Shown in pieces: positions 8,901-17,582 of a stretch of DNA of 64,000 bases (position 1 is the stretch's first letter; every line of letters starts with the position of its first letter). Under the pieces are notes generated by a model, which saw only the letters and a program-made list of their open reading frames with translations, was not told the DNA's origin and did no database searches. Source of the DNA: Acidobacteriota bacterium (GTDB taxonomy: Bacteria > Acidobacteriota > Terriglobia > Acidiferrales > UBA7541); the NCBI GenBank assembly GCA_013289825.1, contig JABCZF010000009.1, forward strand, positions 62,001 to 126,000, in the 5' to 3' direction. The position numbers and the translations under genes were made by a program.

Positions 8901-9349
8901 GGCATTTCTCGACCATCTATCAGGCTGAATCCGGAATGCCGTTTACCATCTCCGTGTTCGGCGATACGGCGAATTCGGGGACGGTTCTCGGCGAGAATCC
9001 CATCCGCGCCAACGCTACCGGGCAGCCGGTATTCGGTGCCGGTACGCGCACTGCTGCGAAGTGGTTTAGTCCCGCGGCGTTCGCCGCGCCCGCCGCCTTC
9101 ACTTATGGCGACGTTGGCAGGAACTCCGTCTATGGTCCACCTTTAGAGACCTTGGATCTTGCTCTTGGACGCACCTTTCGCCTCACCGAAAATGCCAATT
9201 TCCAGTTCCGTGCGGAGGCCTTTAACGCGCTGAATAAGGTAAATCTGGGGACGCCGAACCGCTATGTGAACGAGCCGCAATTCGGAACGATCACCATGGC
9301 CATGACCCCAGGGCGTGAAATACAACTGAGCGCGAGGATTTCCTTCTAG
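5972..9349 (+). CDS. Oar-like TonB-dependent outer-membrane receptor with carboxypeptidase-regulatory N-terminus
   Basis: 1125 residues from the GTG at 5972, chosen because AAAGGGG lies about 9 bases upstream and the reading frame then opens with a clean signal peptide (VKKLFAVSLFLGLALPLSG). Mature residues about 25-110 form a carboxypeptidase-regulatory-like beta-sandwich (GTLTGTVTDAQH...VGATI). The plug domain follows (LPLNGRMLIDLVLTVPG; RPNANFFLLDGATNTD), then a beta-barrel ending in a short beta strand with terminal Phe. Acidobacteria carry many such proteins, usually linked to uptake of large or complex substrates. No partner uptake gene is adjacent, so the substrate is unknown. Confidence 0.88.
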   Translation: MKKLFAVSLFLGLALPLSGQSNYGTLTGTVTDAQHLAIVGATIQLTASTTGAIRRAVTDQHGFFDVPALLPDDYEVRTEASGFRPDTQSLRLEVAQKIAVEISLKVGGLAEDVKVTARSEVFGTTDASVGEVVESQSIRELPLNGRMLIDLVLTVPGAHVGFGAQTGSTNPLYWRPGQRSAVVIGGSRPNANFFLLDGATNTDPTFNTQNLSPAPDAVREFQVETSSYTADMGGAGGGQINIVTHSGSSQFHGTAYEFLRNGAMDASTFESMGNNHLVQNNFGGSFGGPFFGKKTFFFLNYEGLRLAQADAQILTVPTMAEIQGDFSMSNVKIYDPTTAVKNPNYNASLPTGPANFPYTRSQFPNNQIPANRINPQLETFLLAYLPQPNMMMTPGTPDSNNYLDVRNESHFENQGTLRVDHNFSSGDTLLVRYSAGGENGFSPSSGMTSTTENLPGFGVNFDNLSQQGVGSWNHIFSSSQVNTVSVAVSRLSMDRASQNDGVNDLVGQLGIQGVGFGGKNAWGAPWFAAQGYTGIGDTFAATPMHAWDTTAEVRDAYSWQRGRHGIKFGGDIHRYFWPMWGFFQNRGYYQYTNGYTTEFGFNDGSGSGLASMLLSLPTVKQRQAGIPQMDLRAWGMAGFAEDSWQVTSTTTLNFGLRYEYSSPLYDTENTNSNLIFQNGTPSAFVGGELGYPKGLMYANKHNFAPRFGIAKNLPGRGLVFRAAYGIFYTPVDLNTWCNQRHNVPYVFPETQQADNFTPPAALFASGLNFAAPVLGTGVLTPTTVSFTAFDPHSPAQYVQQWNGSVGKSFGQNTSVEMGYLGSRGYHLQRAHLINNTLPGPGPLGPRRPFKTVTFVPGTVLTPGSTPAVVQGLTFPVSTINLLENSAQSWYDAGYINVRRRYSHGLSLLANYTFAKNLTNAPDFRSPMDESAIPQNNNNLNAEKGPGCDVRHRFALSSVYDIPAYRGRAWAQWVTENWHFSTIYQAESGMPFTISVFGDTANSGTVLGENPIRANATGQPVFGAGTRTAAKWFSPAAFAAPAAFTYGDVGRNSVYGPPLETLDLALGRTFRLTENANFQFRAEAFNALNKVNLGTPNRYVNEPQFGTITMAMTPGREIQLSARISF

Positions 9350-9427
9350 CCGCTCTAAAACTCCCTAACGCGTCGCCCCAGCACTCAAGACCACTCGAAC
9401 ACATTGCTTCGAGGAGGTGTAGCCCAG

Positions 9428-10390
9428 CTACGGGATAAGCACGATTTTTCCCGCGGCGCCAGGCTCGAGAATCTCTTTATGAGCCCGGGCGGCTTCGGCC
9501 AGGGGCAGTTCCTTGCCGACCACGGGACGAAACGTGCCATTTTCAAGGCCAGCGATCAGTCCGGCGTGGACGTCAGCTTCTTCAGCGGCGGTGAGGGCCC
9601 AGAGCGTGAAGGCGCGGATGGAGGCGCGGCGTCCCATGAGTTCACGAGGGTTGATGGTGATTTCCCCGCGATTGCCGATGACGATGACGCGGCCGTTGGT
9701 GGCTAGGAGCTTCAGGTCATTTGCGAGATTCACATTGGCCAGCATTTCTAGAACGATATCCACGCCGCGGCCGCCGCTGGCTTTCATGATTTCATCGAGA
9801 TAGCCGGGTTTGCTGTGATCGAAGACTAGATGCGCGCCTTCGCGCGTTGCCAGGTCGAGGCCTTTCTGGCTGCTGGCTGTGCCCAAGACGGTAAGTCCCA
9901 AGGCGCGGGAGATTTGGACTCCGGCGAGCCCTACACCGCCGCTAGCGCCGTGAATCAGGACCGTTTCCGAGGCGTGGGCTTGTGCAGAATGATAGAGGGC
10001 ATGATAGGCAGTTCCGTAGGGGACCCACACGCCGGCGCCTTGACTGAAGCTGGCTTTTTCTGGAAGCCGGTGCACTTGGCTTTCCAGGGCGATGGCGTAT
10101 TCGGCGTAGGCGCCGGTGACGGTCTTGGCCATGTACACGCGGTCGCCGGGCTTTACCTTGCTGATGCCGGTGCCCACGGCTTCGACCGTTCCGGCGCCGT
10201 CGGACCCCGGCGTGTAGGGCAACGGCGGCTTTACCGCGTAGGTGCCGTTGCGCATGTAGGTGTCGTAGGGGTTCACGCCTACCGCGTGGACGCGCACGAG
10301 GACTTGTCCTGCGGCGGGTTTGGGTGTGGGGATTTCTTCCAGCCGGAGGACTTCGGGACCGCCGAATTCGTGAACTAGGATTGCTTTCAT
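9428..10390 (-). CDS. NADPH:quinone oxidoreductase-like MDR protein
   Basis: 320 residues, the usual length of zinc-independent medium-chain reductases (Qor). The N-terminal GroES-like domain begins MKAILVHEFGGPEVLRLEE, with NPYDTYMRNG and TPGSDGAGTVEAVG. The Rossmann domain holds the dinucleotide motif HGASGGVGLAGVQ near residue 150. Zinc-ligand Cys residues of alcohol dehydrogenases are absent, which supports the quinone-reductase branch. It reduces quinones or enals with NADPH in the cytoplasm. It stands alone with short gaps to its neighbours. Confidence 0.85.
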   Translation of the reverse strand: MKAILVHEFGGPEVLRLEEIPTPKPAAGQVLVRVHAVGVNPYDTYMRNGTYAVKPPLPYTPGSDGAGTVEAVGTGISKVKPGDRVYMAKTVTGAYAEYAIALESQVHRLPEKASFSQGAGVWVPYGTAYHALYHSAQAHASETVLIHGASGGVGLAGVQISRALGLTVLGTASSQKGLDLATREGAHLVFDHSKPGYLDEIMKASGGRGVDIVLEMLANVNLANDLKLLATNGRVIVIGNRGEITINPRELMGRRASIRAFTLWALTAAEEADVHAGLIAGLENGTFRPVVGKELPLAEAARAHKEILEPGAAGKIVLIP

Positions 10391-10557
10391 TTTTTGGCCT
10401 CGGGTGCTTCTCGAGCTAGTTTCATTTCTTTAGCGATTTGATCGCGCTTCTGGCTTTCGCGTTCGGACGGAGAGACTAGCCAGGCCGGAGCGCAGCGTGC
10501 TGCGCCCCCTGCCAAGAGATATTTGGGGACTTTGGCGCTCGCGCCGTCGCGCTTTTC

Positions 10558-11721
10558 CTAAAAATGATCGTCCACGTGGGCATGGGACGTTTCCTCTTCC
10601 TTTTCGACGAGGCCGGTCGACTGGCCCCAGGCCGTGGTCTGCCAATTGTCTTTGCCTTTTTTCTCGGGGATCCACGGGGGCAGCGTTTGGTTCAAATAGG
10701 CAGCGAGCGCGTGGATGTACGGCTCGTACATGCGGCGGAGTTCGTTGAGGCGGCGGTCGGCTTCCTCGCTATCGCGAAGTTTCAAGCCGTGCCGGGCAAG
10801 GATGTCGCGGATGTGGCGCAATTGTTCAGCGGGCAGGCGATCCTGGGGTAAGGAATCTGGCGCGGTCCCGAAGACTTGAGAAAGATCGGTGACGGCGTGG
10901 CGCGCAATCGCGAAGGTAAGTTCGGCTTGTTTTTCGCAGGCTCCTTCGATGCCCACCATCAGCAGCGCGGAAGCATCCAGGATGGCGGCGAGCGACGCGA
11001 TCCAGGATTGGTTGTCGTGCTGCGAGCGGAAATAGGCCAGAACCGGATAAGAGAGATGGCTCTCCATCAACTCCGCCGACCAGCGCTCCCAATCTTTCAG
11101 GAGTTCGCGCAAGGCCTCCTGTCCGCGGGGATAGCTGTGGCGGCGAAGTAGTTCGCCGGCCGTCGGAGGCGTACCTGCGCGAGAATCAAGCAGGGAAATG
11201 TCCACTTCGCGTTTTGAAAACGAGCCGTAGATAAAAGGCAGGTACCCGATCACCGCGGCTAGGAAGCCGAAACCGAAACCGGCTTCGGTAACCACCAGGG
11301 CGCGTGCCAAGCCGGATCGAGGAATGACGTCTCCGAGGCCGAGCGTGAAAAACGTTGTGCCACTCAGGTACACGTCCGTGAGGAAGCCGGAGTCGCCGCC
11401 GGTCATGACCACGGCCGAACCAGCTCCGTATTGCATGAGGCCGAAACCCAAAACCAGGCCGACAGCCCAAACACCCACGAGGACGAGAAGTGAGAGCGGA
11501 CCGTAAAAGCCCAGGAACGCTTCCCTTCCTTTGCGTGACGAGCCCAGGCTGGTAGCGAATTTCCACAGTTTCCAGGTGCTCCTGTAAAAGAGGCGCGCGA
11601 AGCGGAACTTGCGCGTGACGCGCCGAGGCAGAATGATGGCCTCAAAGGCGTCCCACAAAACGATCAGAAAGATCGCCACGCCTGCGAGGAAGGCACCTGG
11701 AACTGGAATGATTTGGTGCAT
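10558..11721 (-). CDS. Potassium-channel-family membrane protein
   Basis: 387 residues. Helices lie near 10-30, 72-95 and 140-168, with a re-entrant pore loop between the last two. The selectivity-filter-like motif is TLGLGD (126-131) in place of the canonical TVGYGD, so K+ selectivity is plausible but not certain. About 210 cytoplasmic residues follow, mostly helical, ending in an acidic/His tail (EKEEETSHAHVDDHF). No RCK/TrkA domain is recognisable. The gene is single on its strand. Confidence 0.7.
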   Translation of the reverse strand: MHQIIPVPGAFLAGVAIFLIVLWDAFEAIILPRRVTRKFRFARLFYRSTWKLWKFATSLGSSRKGREAFLGFYGPLSLLVLVGVWAVGLVLGFGLMQYGAGSAVVMTGGDSGFLTDVYLSGTTFFTLGLGDVIPRSGLARALVVTEAGFGFGFLAAVIGYLPFIYGSFSKREVDISLLDSRAGTPPTAGELLRRHSYPRGQEALRELLKDWERWSAELMESHLSYPVLAYFRSQHDNQSWIASLAAILDASALLMVGIEGACEKQAELTFAIARHAVTDLSQVFGTAPDSLPQDRLPAEQLRHIRDILARHGLKLRDSEEADRRLNELRRMYEPYIHALAAYLNQTLPPWIPEKKGKDNWQTTAWGQSTGLVEKEEETSHAHVDDHF

Positions 11722-11761
11722 GGTATTCGTTTCGCCGCGCGGCCCCCGAGCGGCGGCGCGA

Positions 11762-12187
11762 TCAGGAGTTGAGACGCGCGCTAACGCTGATCTCCGCTTT
11801 GAAAAGTTTTGAAACCGGGCAGCCGGTCTCGGCGGCTTTCACGGCGGCGTCAAATTTTGCTTTGTCCGCTCCGGGGATGGTGGCCAGGAGGTCCAGGTGG
11901 CTCTTGGTAATGGAGAAGCCGTCGCCGACTTTGTCGAGCGTGATCGTGGCGGTGGTTTCCAGTTTTTGCGCGGTCATTCCGGCGCCGCCCAGTTGCGCGG
12001 AAAGCGCCATGGTGAAACAACCCGCGTGGGCTGCCGCCAGCAGCTCTTCCGGGTTGGTGCCGACGCCGTTTTCAAAGCGCGTGCTGAAGGAATATTGCGT
12101 TTCTTTAAGGACCCCACTGTCGGTGGAAATCGAGCCTTTACCGTCTTTCAGGCCGCCTTGCCATACCGCCGATGCTTTGCGTTGCAT
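11762..12187 (-). CDS. OsmC-family peroxidase
   Basis: 141 residues, the normal length for OsmC. The two redox Cys are present, C57 in AAAHAGCFTMAL and C123 in ETGCPVSKL, with the preceding Glu pair in GTNPEELL (47-48). It reduces organic hydroperoxides in the cytoplasm with thiol electrons. The motif GTNPEELLAAAHAGCFTMA fits the OsmC rather than the Ohr branch. It precedes the K+-channel gene on the same strand with about 40 bases between them; a shared transcript is possible. Confidence 0.9.
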   Translation of the reverse strand: MQRKASAVWQGGLKDGKGSISTDSGVLKETQYSFSTRFENGVGTNPEELLAAAHAGCFTMALSAQLGGAGMTAQKLETTATITLDKVGDGFSITKSHLDLLATIPGADKAKFDAAVKAAETGCPVSKLFKAEISVSARLNS

Positions 12188-12312
12188 GATGCCGCTCCTT
12201 TTGCGCTGTTTCGAGGGTTTGACTGATTTGAATCCCGAGAATTCGATTCCCGAGCGAGAGACAAGGGTATATTGGCGGAGTCATTTCTGTCGAGAGAGGC
12301 AGGCGAGTTTTG

Positions 12313-13062
12313 ATGAGCGCAAATCTGGAACAGGTCGCACATCGGCCGTGGCCGTTGCCTACCGGCGGCTGGGTCATGACGCAGATCTGGCACGACCTGC
12401 TTTTTGCACACTGGCCGGTGCCGGAGGCCCTCCTGCGTCCGCGCATTCCAGCGCAGCTCGCCGTGGACACGTTTGACGGACAAGGCTGGCTGGGTGTCGT
12501 GCCGTTTCGGATGTCCGGAGTACGGTTGCGAGGAACACCTGCGGTTCCGTGGCTTTCGGCCTTTCCGGAGCTGAACGTTAGAACCTACGTCGTGGCCGAT
12601 GGAAAACCTGGGGTGTGGTTCTTCAGCTTGGACGCCGGGAACGCCATCGCCGTGGCCATGGCGCGAGCGTGGTTTCATCTGCCGTATTTCCGGGCGCGCA
12701 TGTCATGCCAAGAACGGCATGGCTGGATCCAGTACGCGAGCGAGCGCAACCACCGCGGGGCAGCCAGCGCTGCCTGGCATGGGCATTATGGTCCTGTTGG
12801 CGAACCATTTTCTGCGCAGACCGGGTCGCTGGAGCATTTCTTGACGGAACGCTACTGCTTATACTCCGATGGTCGTGCGAGCGGCATCCTCAGGGGAGAT
12901 ATTCATCACGCGCCATGGCGGCTCGCAGCCGCCAAGGCCGAACTTAGGAAAAATACCATGGCCGAGGCCGCAGGATTCGCGCTGCCGGCGGAACAGCCGC
13001 TTCTTCATTTTTCAAAGCGCCAGGACGTAGTAGTGTGGCATCCCGAACGGCTGGCGCGTTGA
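12313..13062 (+). CDS. DUF2071 (YqjF-like) protein
   Basis: 249 residues from the ATG at 12313; a TTG one codon earlier is less likely. The family pattern is clear: WHDLLFAHWPVP near the start, IPAQLAVDTFDGQGWLGVVPFRM, then LNVRTYVVADGKPGVWFFSLDA. It ends with HFSKRQDVVVWHPERL. The biochemical role of this family is unknown. It is divergent from osmC, with about 125 bases of shared upstream sequence. Confidence 0.85.
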   Translation: MSANLEQVAHRPWPLPTGGWVMTQIWHDLLFAHWPVPEALLRPRIPAQLAVDTFDGQGWLGVVPFRMSGVRLRGTPAVPWLSAFPELNVRTYVVADGKPGVWFFSLDAGNAIAVAMARAWFHLPYFRARMSCQERHGWIQYASERNHRGAASAAWHGHYGPVGEPFSAQTGSLEHFLTERYCLYSDGRASGILRGDIHHAPWRLAAAKAELRKNTMAEAAGFALPAEQPLLHFSKRQDVVVWHPERLAR

Positions 13063-13078
13063 TTTCTCCTCGGCGTGC

Positions 13079-13408
13079 CTACCACTTGTGGAAAACAAAA
13101 AACACCGCCAGAGCGACGCACAGAAAGCCCGCGGCGTAATTCCATTTTATTTTTTCGCCGAGATAGAGCACCGAGAAAACGGAAAAGACCGAGAGAGTGA
13201 TGACCTCCTGGATGGTCTTGAGCTGCGCCGTGCTGAATTCATACGAGCCAAAGCGGTTCGCCGGAACCTGGAAGCAGTACTCAAAAAAAGCGATGCCCCA
13301 GCTCACCAGGATCACTTTCCAGAGAGCGGAGGTGCGGTACTTCAGGTGGCCATACCAGGCAAAGGTCATGAAAATATTCGAAATGGTAAGCAAGATAATG
13401 GTTCTCAT
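13079..13408 (-). CDS. DMT-superfamily small membrane protein (DUF486)
   Basis: 109 residues with four predicted transmembrane helices and almost no loops. Typical DUF486 features include MRTIILLTISNIFMTFAWYGHLK at the start, the central NRFGSYEFSTAQLKTIQEVITL, and a Phe/Val-rich last helix. The family belongs to the drug/metabolite-transporter superfamily; the substrate is unknown. It faces the DUF2071 gene tail to tail. Confidence 0.85.
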   Translation of the reverse strand: MRTIILLTISNIFMTFAWYGHLKYRTSALWKVILVSWGIAFFEYCFQVPANRFGSYEFSTAQLKTIQEVITLSVFSVFSVLYLGEKIKWNYAAGFLCVALAVFFVFHKW

Positions 13409-13728
13409 GTGTTCCTGTTTCTCTCCTGGGAGTGTTCATCCTAAGACGCGGCCTTCCTGACGGAAGGTACAAACCGGCCTATCTACCTAGAGAATCCCGC
13501 GACGCTCCCGGCAATTGCCGCGGAGCCCCCTCAGGCCCACCAGGCCCACCCGAGGCCAGCAGGCTTTTGCCAGGTTCCGGACTGTTGCCTTGTCCGTAAT
13601 GCCAGATTCCGCACAACGGCACTCGCGGCAGTTCCTCCGGCAACAGGAATTACGCTAGAGTGACGAAGCAAGGTAGTTCGGCTTCGCTCATCAGTTTCGG
13701 GCTAATTGTGGAGGATCCCTTGGGGCGG
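13409..13728. other. Intergenic, GC-rich, small hairpin
   Basis: About 320 bases without a gene. It holds CCTTCC-TGAC-GGAAGG (13452-13467), a 6-bp stem upstream of the DUF486 start, and a short tandem CAGGCCCAC duplication near 13530-13550. Nothing else is recognisable. Confidence 0.45.
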
Positions 13729-14751
13729 ATGGTTAGGGACTTTGGTGCGCTGCTCTTGATGCTGGCGGTCTTGATGCCGGTGACCACCGACGGGCAAGAA
13801 TCGACCGTGCTCGTGGTTACCGGCTCGAGCATGCCGGAGCCGCTGTACGTGCTGTGGAACGACGAGTATCACAAGCAGAACTCGAGTGTGCAGGTCCGCT
13901 ATCTGCCGGAAGGCAGCGGCGCGGGTGCCAGCCGCGTCTTGACGGGCGCGGGAGATTTCGCCGGTGGTGACGCGCCAATTCCGGAGAAAGAGTTAAAGGC
14001 CGCCACAACCAAGGTGATCGAGCTCCCGACGGTGCTGATTGGAATCGTGGTGGTTTACAATTTGCCTGGCACAACCGGCGAACTACATCTGTCCGGTGCC
14101 GTCCTGGCAAACATATTCCTCGGAAAGATCACCGACTGGAACGATCCCGCGCTGGTCAAGCTGAATCCCGACACAAGCCTTCCGGCAATTCCGATCCACG
14201 TGCTGCACCGCTCGGCGGGGAAAGGCTCGAGCTTCATTCTTTCCGATTTCTTGTCTAAGGCCAGCCCGGAATTTCTCTCGCACGTGGGACGCAGCGAATC
14301 GCCGAACTGGCCGGTGGGGGCCACCGCCGGCCGATCGCAGGATATGGCCGAAAAACTAGCGGCGACTTCGGGGGCTATCGGCTACACCGAATTGAATATG
14401 GCGGAGAAAGCTTCCCTGCGGATGGCGAGTATACGAAACGCGGAAGGTGAGTTCATAAGGCCATCGGCTCGTTCGATTGCCGCTGCGGCCAGAACGCTCA
14501 CGAGCAGGACCACCGACGATTTCCGTATTTCGCTGACGAATGCGCCTGGAAAGGACAGCTATCCCATCAGCAGTTTCACCTGGTTTTACGTTCCAGCGGT
14601 TGCCAAGGATTCCGGGCGTGGCCGCCTCATCGCAGAGTATTTGCGATGGGTTTACTCGAGGGGCGAGGAGCTGGCCCAGGAACAGGGCTACTCGCCATTG
14701 CCCGCAGACCTGCTTGCCAAAGTGATGGCCAAAGCGGCGACCATCCGCTGA
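13729..14751 (+). CDS. PstS-like phosphate-binding periplasmic protein
   Basis: 340 residues from the ATG at 13729, where a signal peptide begins (hydrophobic run then TTDGQE). The frame stays open upstream to a GTG at 13660, but that would bury the signal peptide. The fold signature of PstS is present: TGSSMPEPLYVLW, GSGAGASRVLTGAGDFAGGDAP, LSGAVLANIFLGKITDWNDPAL, and HRSAGKGSSFILSDFLS. The protein would bind phosphate or a similar oxyanion in the periplasm. No pstCAB or phoU gene is adjacent, so it may act with a distant transporter. Confidence 0.8.
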   Translation: MVRDFGALLLMLAVLMPVTTDGQESTVLVVTGSSMPEPLYVLWNDEYHKQNSSVQVRYLPEGSGAGASRVLTGAGDFAGGDAPIPEKELKAATTKVIELPTVLIGIVVVYNLPGTTGELHLSGAVLANIFLGKITDWNDPALVKLNPDTSLPAIPIHVLHRSAGKGSSFILSDFLSKASPEFLSHVGRSESPNWPVGATAGRSQDMAEKLAATSGAIGYTELNMAEKASLRMASIRNAEGEFIRPSARSIAAAARTLTSRTTDDFRISLTNAPGKDSYPISSFTWFYVPAVAKDSGRGRLIAEYLRWVYSRGEELAQEQGYSPLPADLLAKVMAKAATIR

Positions 14752-14767
14752 CGGCCGGCCGCGAGAA

Positions 14768-15925
14768 CTATACGTTCAAAGTGAGGGATACGAGGTCCGG
14801 CCGCGGTGTCGGCGGAATCGGCGGCATCTTGGAGCGGTCCACGGGGCGATAGAGGGTGTCGCGTTCCACAGGCACGCGGCCTGCGGCGCGGATGAGACGC
14901 TCGAGTTCGGCGCGCGGCGTGAACTCCGACGTTTTCGCGCCCGCGTCGTGGTAGATCTTTTCTTCAACGACTGTGCCATCCAAGTCGTTCGCGCCAAAAC
15001 GCAGAGCAATCTGCGCGATGCTCGGCGAGAGCATGATCCAGTACGCCTTGATGTGATCAAAATTATCAAGAAGCAGGCGCGCAACGGCGATGTTGCGAAG
15101 GTCGGCGTAACCCGTGGGTTTCGGAATATAGGAAAGCGCGGTGTTATCCGGATGAAACGCGAGAGGAATGAAGGCCACAAAACCGTGCGTTTCATCTTGT
15201 AGCTCGCGGAGCTTGACGAGGTGGTCGACGCGCTCCTCCTCGGTTTCGACGTGGCCATAAAGCATGGTGGCGTTGGAACGAAGGCCCGCTTGGTGCGTCT
15301 TCTTCGCGGTACTCAGCCACATCTGGCCGCTGGTTTTGTGGTCGCAGATGATTTTTCGCACCCGGGGATGAAATATTTCCGCGCCTCCCCCGGGGCAGGA
15401 GTCGACTCCCGCTTCCTTCATTTTGTGCAAGACTTCTTCTATGGAAAGCTTGGCGATGCGCGCGAAGTAGTGAACTTCAACCATCGTGAAGGCCTTAATA
15501 TGCACGCTGGGGCAGCGTTGTTTGAGGCCGCGGACCAGTTCCAGGTAATGATCGAAGGTCAGATCCGGATGCAAGCCGCCGACGATGTGAAACTCCGTGG
15601 CCCCTTCGCGAACGCCCTGTTCCGCGCGCTGGTAGATTTCCTCGAGTGCAAACGTATAAGCACCGGGGGCGTTCGGGTCGCGACCAAAAGCGCAGAGTTT
15701 GCAGTGAGCAACGCATACGTTGGTCGGGTTGATGTGGCGATTGACGTTGTAATAGGTAATGTTTCCGTGGCGCTTTTCACGAACGTGGTTCGCGAGCCAG
15801 CCGACGGCCAGAAGGTCCGGCGAACGATAAAGCGCGATGCCGTCATCCATGCTTAAGCGCTCGCCCGCGAGCACTTTGTCCGCGACAGGCTGCAACCGCT
15901 GGTCGGTGATTGTGAGTTCGCTCAT
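14768..15925 (-). CDS. mqnE: Aminofutalosine synthase MqnE
   Basis: 385 residues. A radical-SAM protein with the CxxxCxxC cluster motif CVAHCKLC (C71, C75, C78) preceded by HINPTNV. The motif DSCPGGGAEIF distinguishes MqnE from cyclic-dehypoxanthinyl-futalosine synthase MqnC. It joins 3-[(1-carboxyvinyl)oxy]benzoate to S-adenosylmethionine to make aminofutalosine in menaquinone synthesis. It is the last gene of a minus-strand run after the UbiA-like and UbiX-like genes, 19 bases from the former. Other mqn genes (mqnA, B, C, D) are not in the window. Confidence 0.9.
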   Translation of the reverse strand: MSELTITDQRLQPVADKVLAGERLSMDDGIALYRSPDLLAVGWLANHVREKRHGNITYYNVNRHINPTNVCVAHCKLCAFGRDPNAPGAYTFALEEIYQRAEQGVREGATEFHIVGGLHPDLTFDHYLELVRGLKQRCPSVHIKAFTMVEVHYFARIAKLSIEEVLHKMKEAGVDSCPGGGAEIFHPRVRKIICDHKTSGQMWLSTAKKTHQAGLRSNATMLYGHVETEEERVDHLVKLRELQDETHGFVAFIPLAFHPDNTALSYIPKPTGYADLRNIAVARLLLDNFDHIKAYWIMLSPSIAQIALRFGANDLDGTVVEEKIYHDAGAKTSEFTPRAELERLIRAAGRVPVERDTLYRPVDRSKMPPIPPTPRPDLVSLTLNV

Positions 15926-15944
15926 TTTGAATCCGCTGAAAATT

Positions 15945-16826
15945 TCAAACGCGCCAAACCGCTGCCGCAGCGCCCCAGAACAACAGGAACAATAAACTAA
16001 TATAACCGTTCACGGCGAAAAACGCAGCGTCAAGCTTACTGAGATCACCCGCTTTGACAAGAGAATGCTCGTAAGCCAGAAGCCCGGCGACGACTACGAT
16101 TCCCGCCCACGCCGGCCAGGGAAGCGCAAAGCCATAGGCGAGCCAGGAAAGCAGCGCGACAACGCCCACGTGCATAACCCGCGCGATCAGCAGAGCACCG
16201 GCAATGCCGAACTTCTTGGGAACGGAATAGAGGCCCGCCTGGCGGTCGTATTCGATGTCCTGGCAAGCGTAGAGCACGTCAAAGCCACTGACCCAGAGGG
16301 TGACTGCGGCGCAAAGGATCACGATGCGCCAATCCAGACCACCGGTGACCGCGATCCACGCGGCCGCGGGAGAAATGCCGAGCGCAAAACCGAGAAAAAT
16401 GTGCGACCAATTGGTGAAACGTTTTGTGAAAGAATAGAAAAAGAGAATGGCGATGGCCAGCGGGGCCAGTTCGAGCGCGAAGGAATTGAGCTGGCTGGCC
16501 GCGAAGAAGAACAAACCCACCGCTGCAAGCGTGAACAGCCAGGCAAATTCGAGCGAAAGCGCGCCGGTAGCGAGCGCGCGCTGCTTGGTCCGCGGATTTT
16601 CCCGGTCGTAACGCAGGTCCGCGATGCGGTTCATGGTCATTGCCGCGGACCGTGCTGCGACCATGGCGACAATGATCCAGATGGTCTGGCGCAAGGTTGG
16701 CCAGCCTCTGGGCGGTTGATGCGTGGCGCGAGCGGCGAGAAGCGCTCCCGTTAACGCAAAGGGCAGCGCAAAAACAGAGTGCTCGAACTTGATCATCTCG
16801 AGCACGGTGCGGATGCGGCTAGCCAT
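15945..16826 (-). CDS. mqnP: UbiA-family prenyltransferase, probably menaquinone-specific (MqnP)
   Basis: 293 residues with about eight or nine transmembrane helices. Both Asp-rich prenyl-diphosphate motifs are visible: NRIADLRYD (around residue 67) and DIEYDRQAG (around residue 190). The N-terminus (MIKFEHSVFALPFALTGALLA) is typical of the UbiA branch found with futalosine genes. It attaches the polyprenyl tail to a naphthoate precursor. It lies between a UbiX-like gene (6 bases) and mqnE (19 bases), which supports MqnP over ubiquinone or heme roles. Confidence 0.82.
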   Translation of the reverse strand: MASRIRTVLEMIKFEHSVFALPFALTGALLAARATHQPPRGWPTLRQTIWIIVAMVAARSAAMTMNRIADLRYDRENPRTKQRALATGALSLEFAWLFTLAAVGLFFFAASQLNSFALELAPLAIAILFFYSFTKRFTNWSHIFLGFALGISPAAAWIAVTGGLDWRIVILCAAVTLWVSGFDVLYACQDIEYDRQAGLYSVPKKFGIAGALLIARVMHVGVVALLSWLAYGFALPWPAWAGIVVVAGLLAYEHSLVKAGDLSKLDAAFFAVNGYISLLFLLFWGAAAAVWRV

Positions 16827-16832
16827 CGGAAA

Positions 16833-17468
16833 TTACGCCTCCGCCTTTTTCGCGCTGGTCGGGCCCGTCCAGCGATACATATGCTCCTGGGGAAGATGGA
16901 TCTGGGCGAGAACGCGATAAATATACTGCGTGACTAGGTCGTCGATCGTCTGCGGATGATGATAGAACGCCGGAATCGCCGGCATGATCACCGCGCCGGC
17001 TTGCTGCGCACGCAGCATGTTTTCCAGATGGACGCGGTTGAAGGGAGTGTCGCGTATCGCAAGAACAAGCTTGCGCCCTTCCTTGAGGATGACATCGGCG
17101 GCACGAGAGACGAGATCGTCGCTGACGCCGCTGGCAATCCGAGCGAGCGTGCCCATGGAGCACGGAACGACGATCATGGAATCCACTCGGTAGCTGCCAG
17201 AGGCGATGGCTGCGCCGATGTCTTTGTTCGGGAGAACTTCGATTTTCGCTGTTGACCGGCTGAGCAGCCGGCTGGGAAGTTGTTTCAAGTCGCCGGAGGT
17301 GATCCCCAGTTCTTCGGAGAACAGCCGCTGACCGGCCTCGGTGACTACCAGGTGAATCCGCTCGACACGTGCGTCCTGTTCAAGTAAGGACAAGGTCTTC
17401 TGCGCGAGAACGGCGCCGCTTGCCCCGGTCACACCTACGGTGACGATCTGTTTTTGTGTGTCAGCCAT
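16833..17468 (-). CDS. UbiX-like flavin prenyltransferase of the menaquinone operon
   Basis: 211 residues from the ATG at 17468. The frame runs on upstream but the family begins at MADTQKQIVTVGVTGASGA. Family motifs: GVTGASGA (FMN site), VVPCSMGTLARIASG, and RDTPFNRVHLENML. UbiX makes prenylated FMN, the cofactor of UbiD-type decarboxylases; in the futalosine route the pair is named MqnL/MqnM. The matching UbiD gene is not in the window. First gene of the three-gene operon. Confidence 0.85.
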   Translation of the reverse strand: MADTQKQIVTVGVTGASGAVLAQKTLSLLEQDARVERIHLVVTEAGQRLFSEELGITSGDLKQLPSRLLSRSTAKIEVLPNKDIGAAIASGSYRVDSMIVVPCSMGTLARIASGVSDDLVSRAADVILKEGRKLVLAIRDTPFNRVHLENMLRAQQAGAVIMPAIPAFYHHPQTIDDLVTQYIYRVLAQIHLPQEHMYRWTGPTSAKKAEA

Positions 17469-17582
17469 GTTGTACGTGCGGATAGAACCAGTCTCGCAGC
17501 CACACCAACACAAGTCAAGGACACGGCCTCTTCCGCCGCCGCTTATGCTTATAATTGGGCTCCGGCCAGATGCGGAGGCCCG

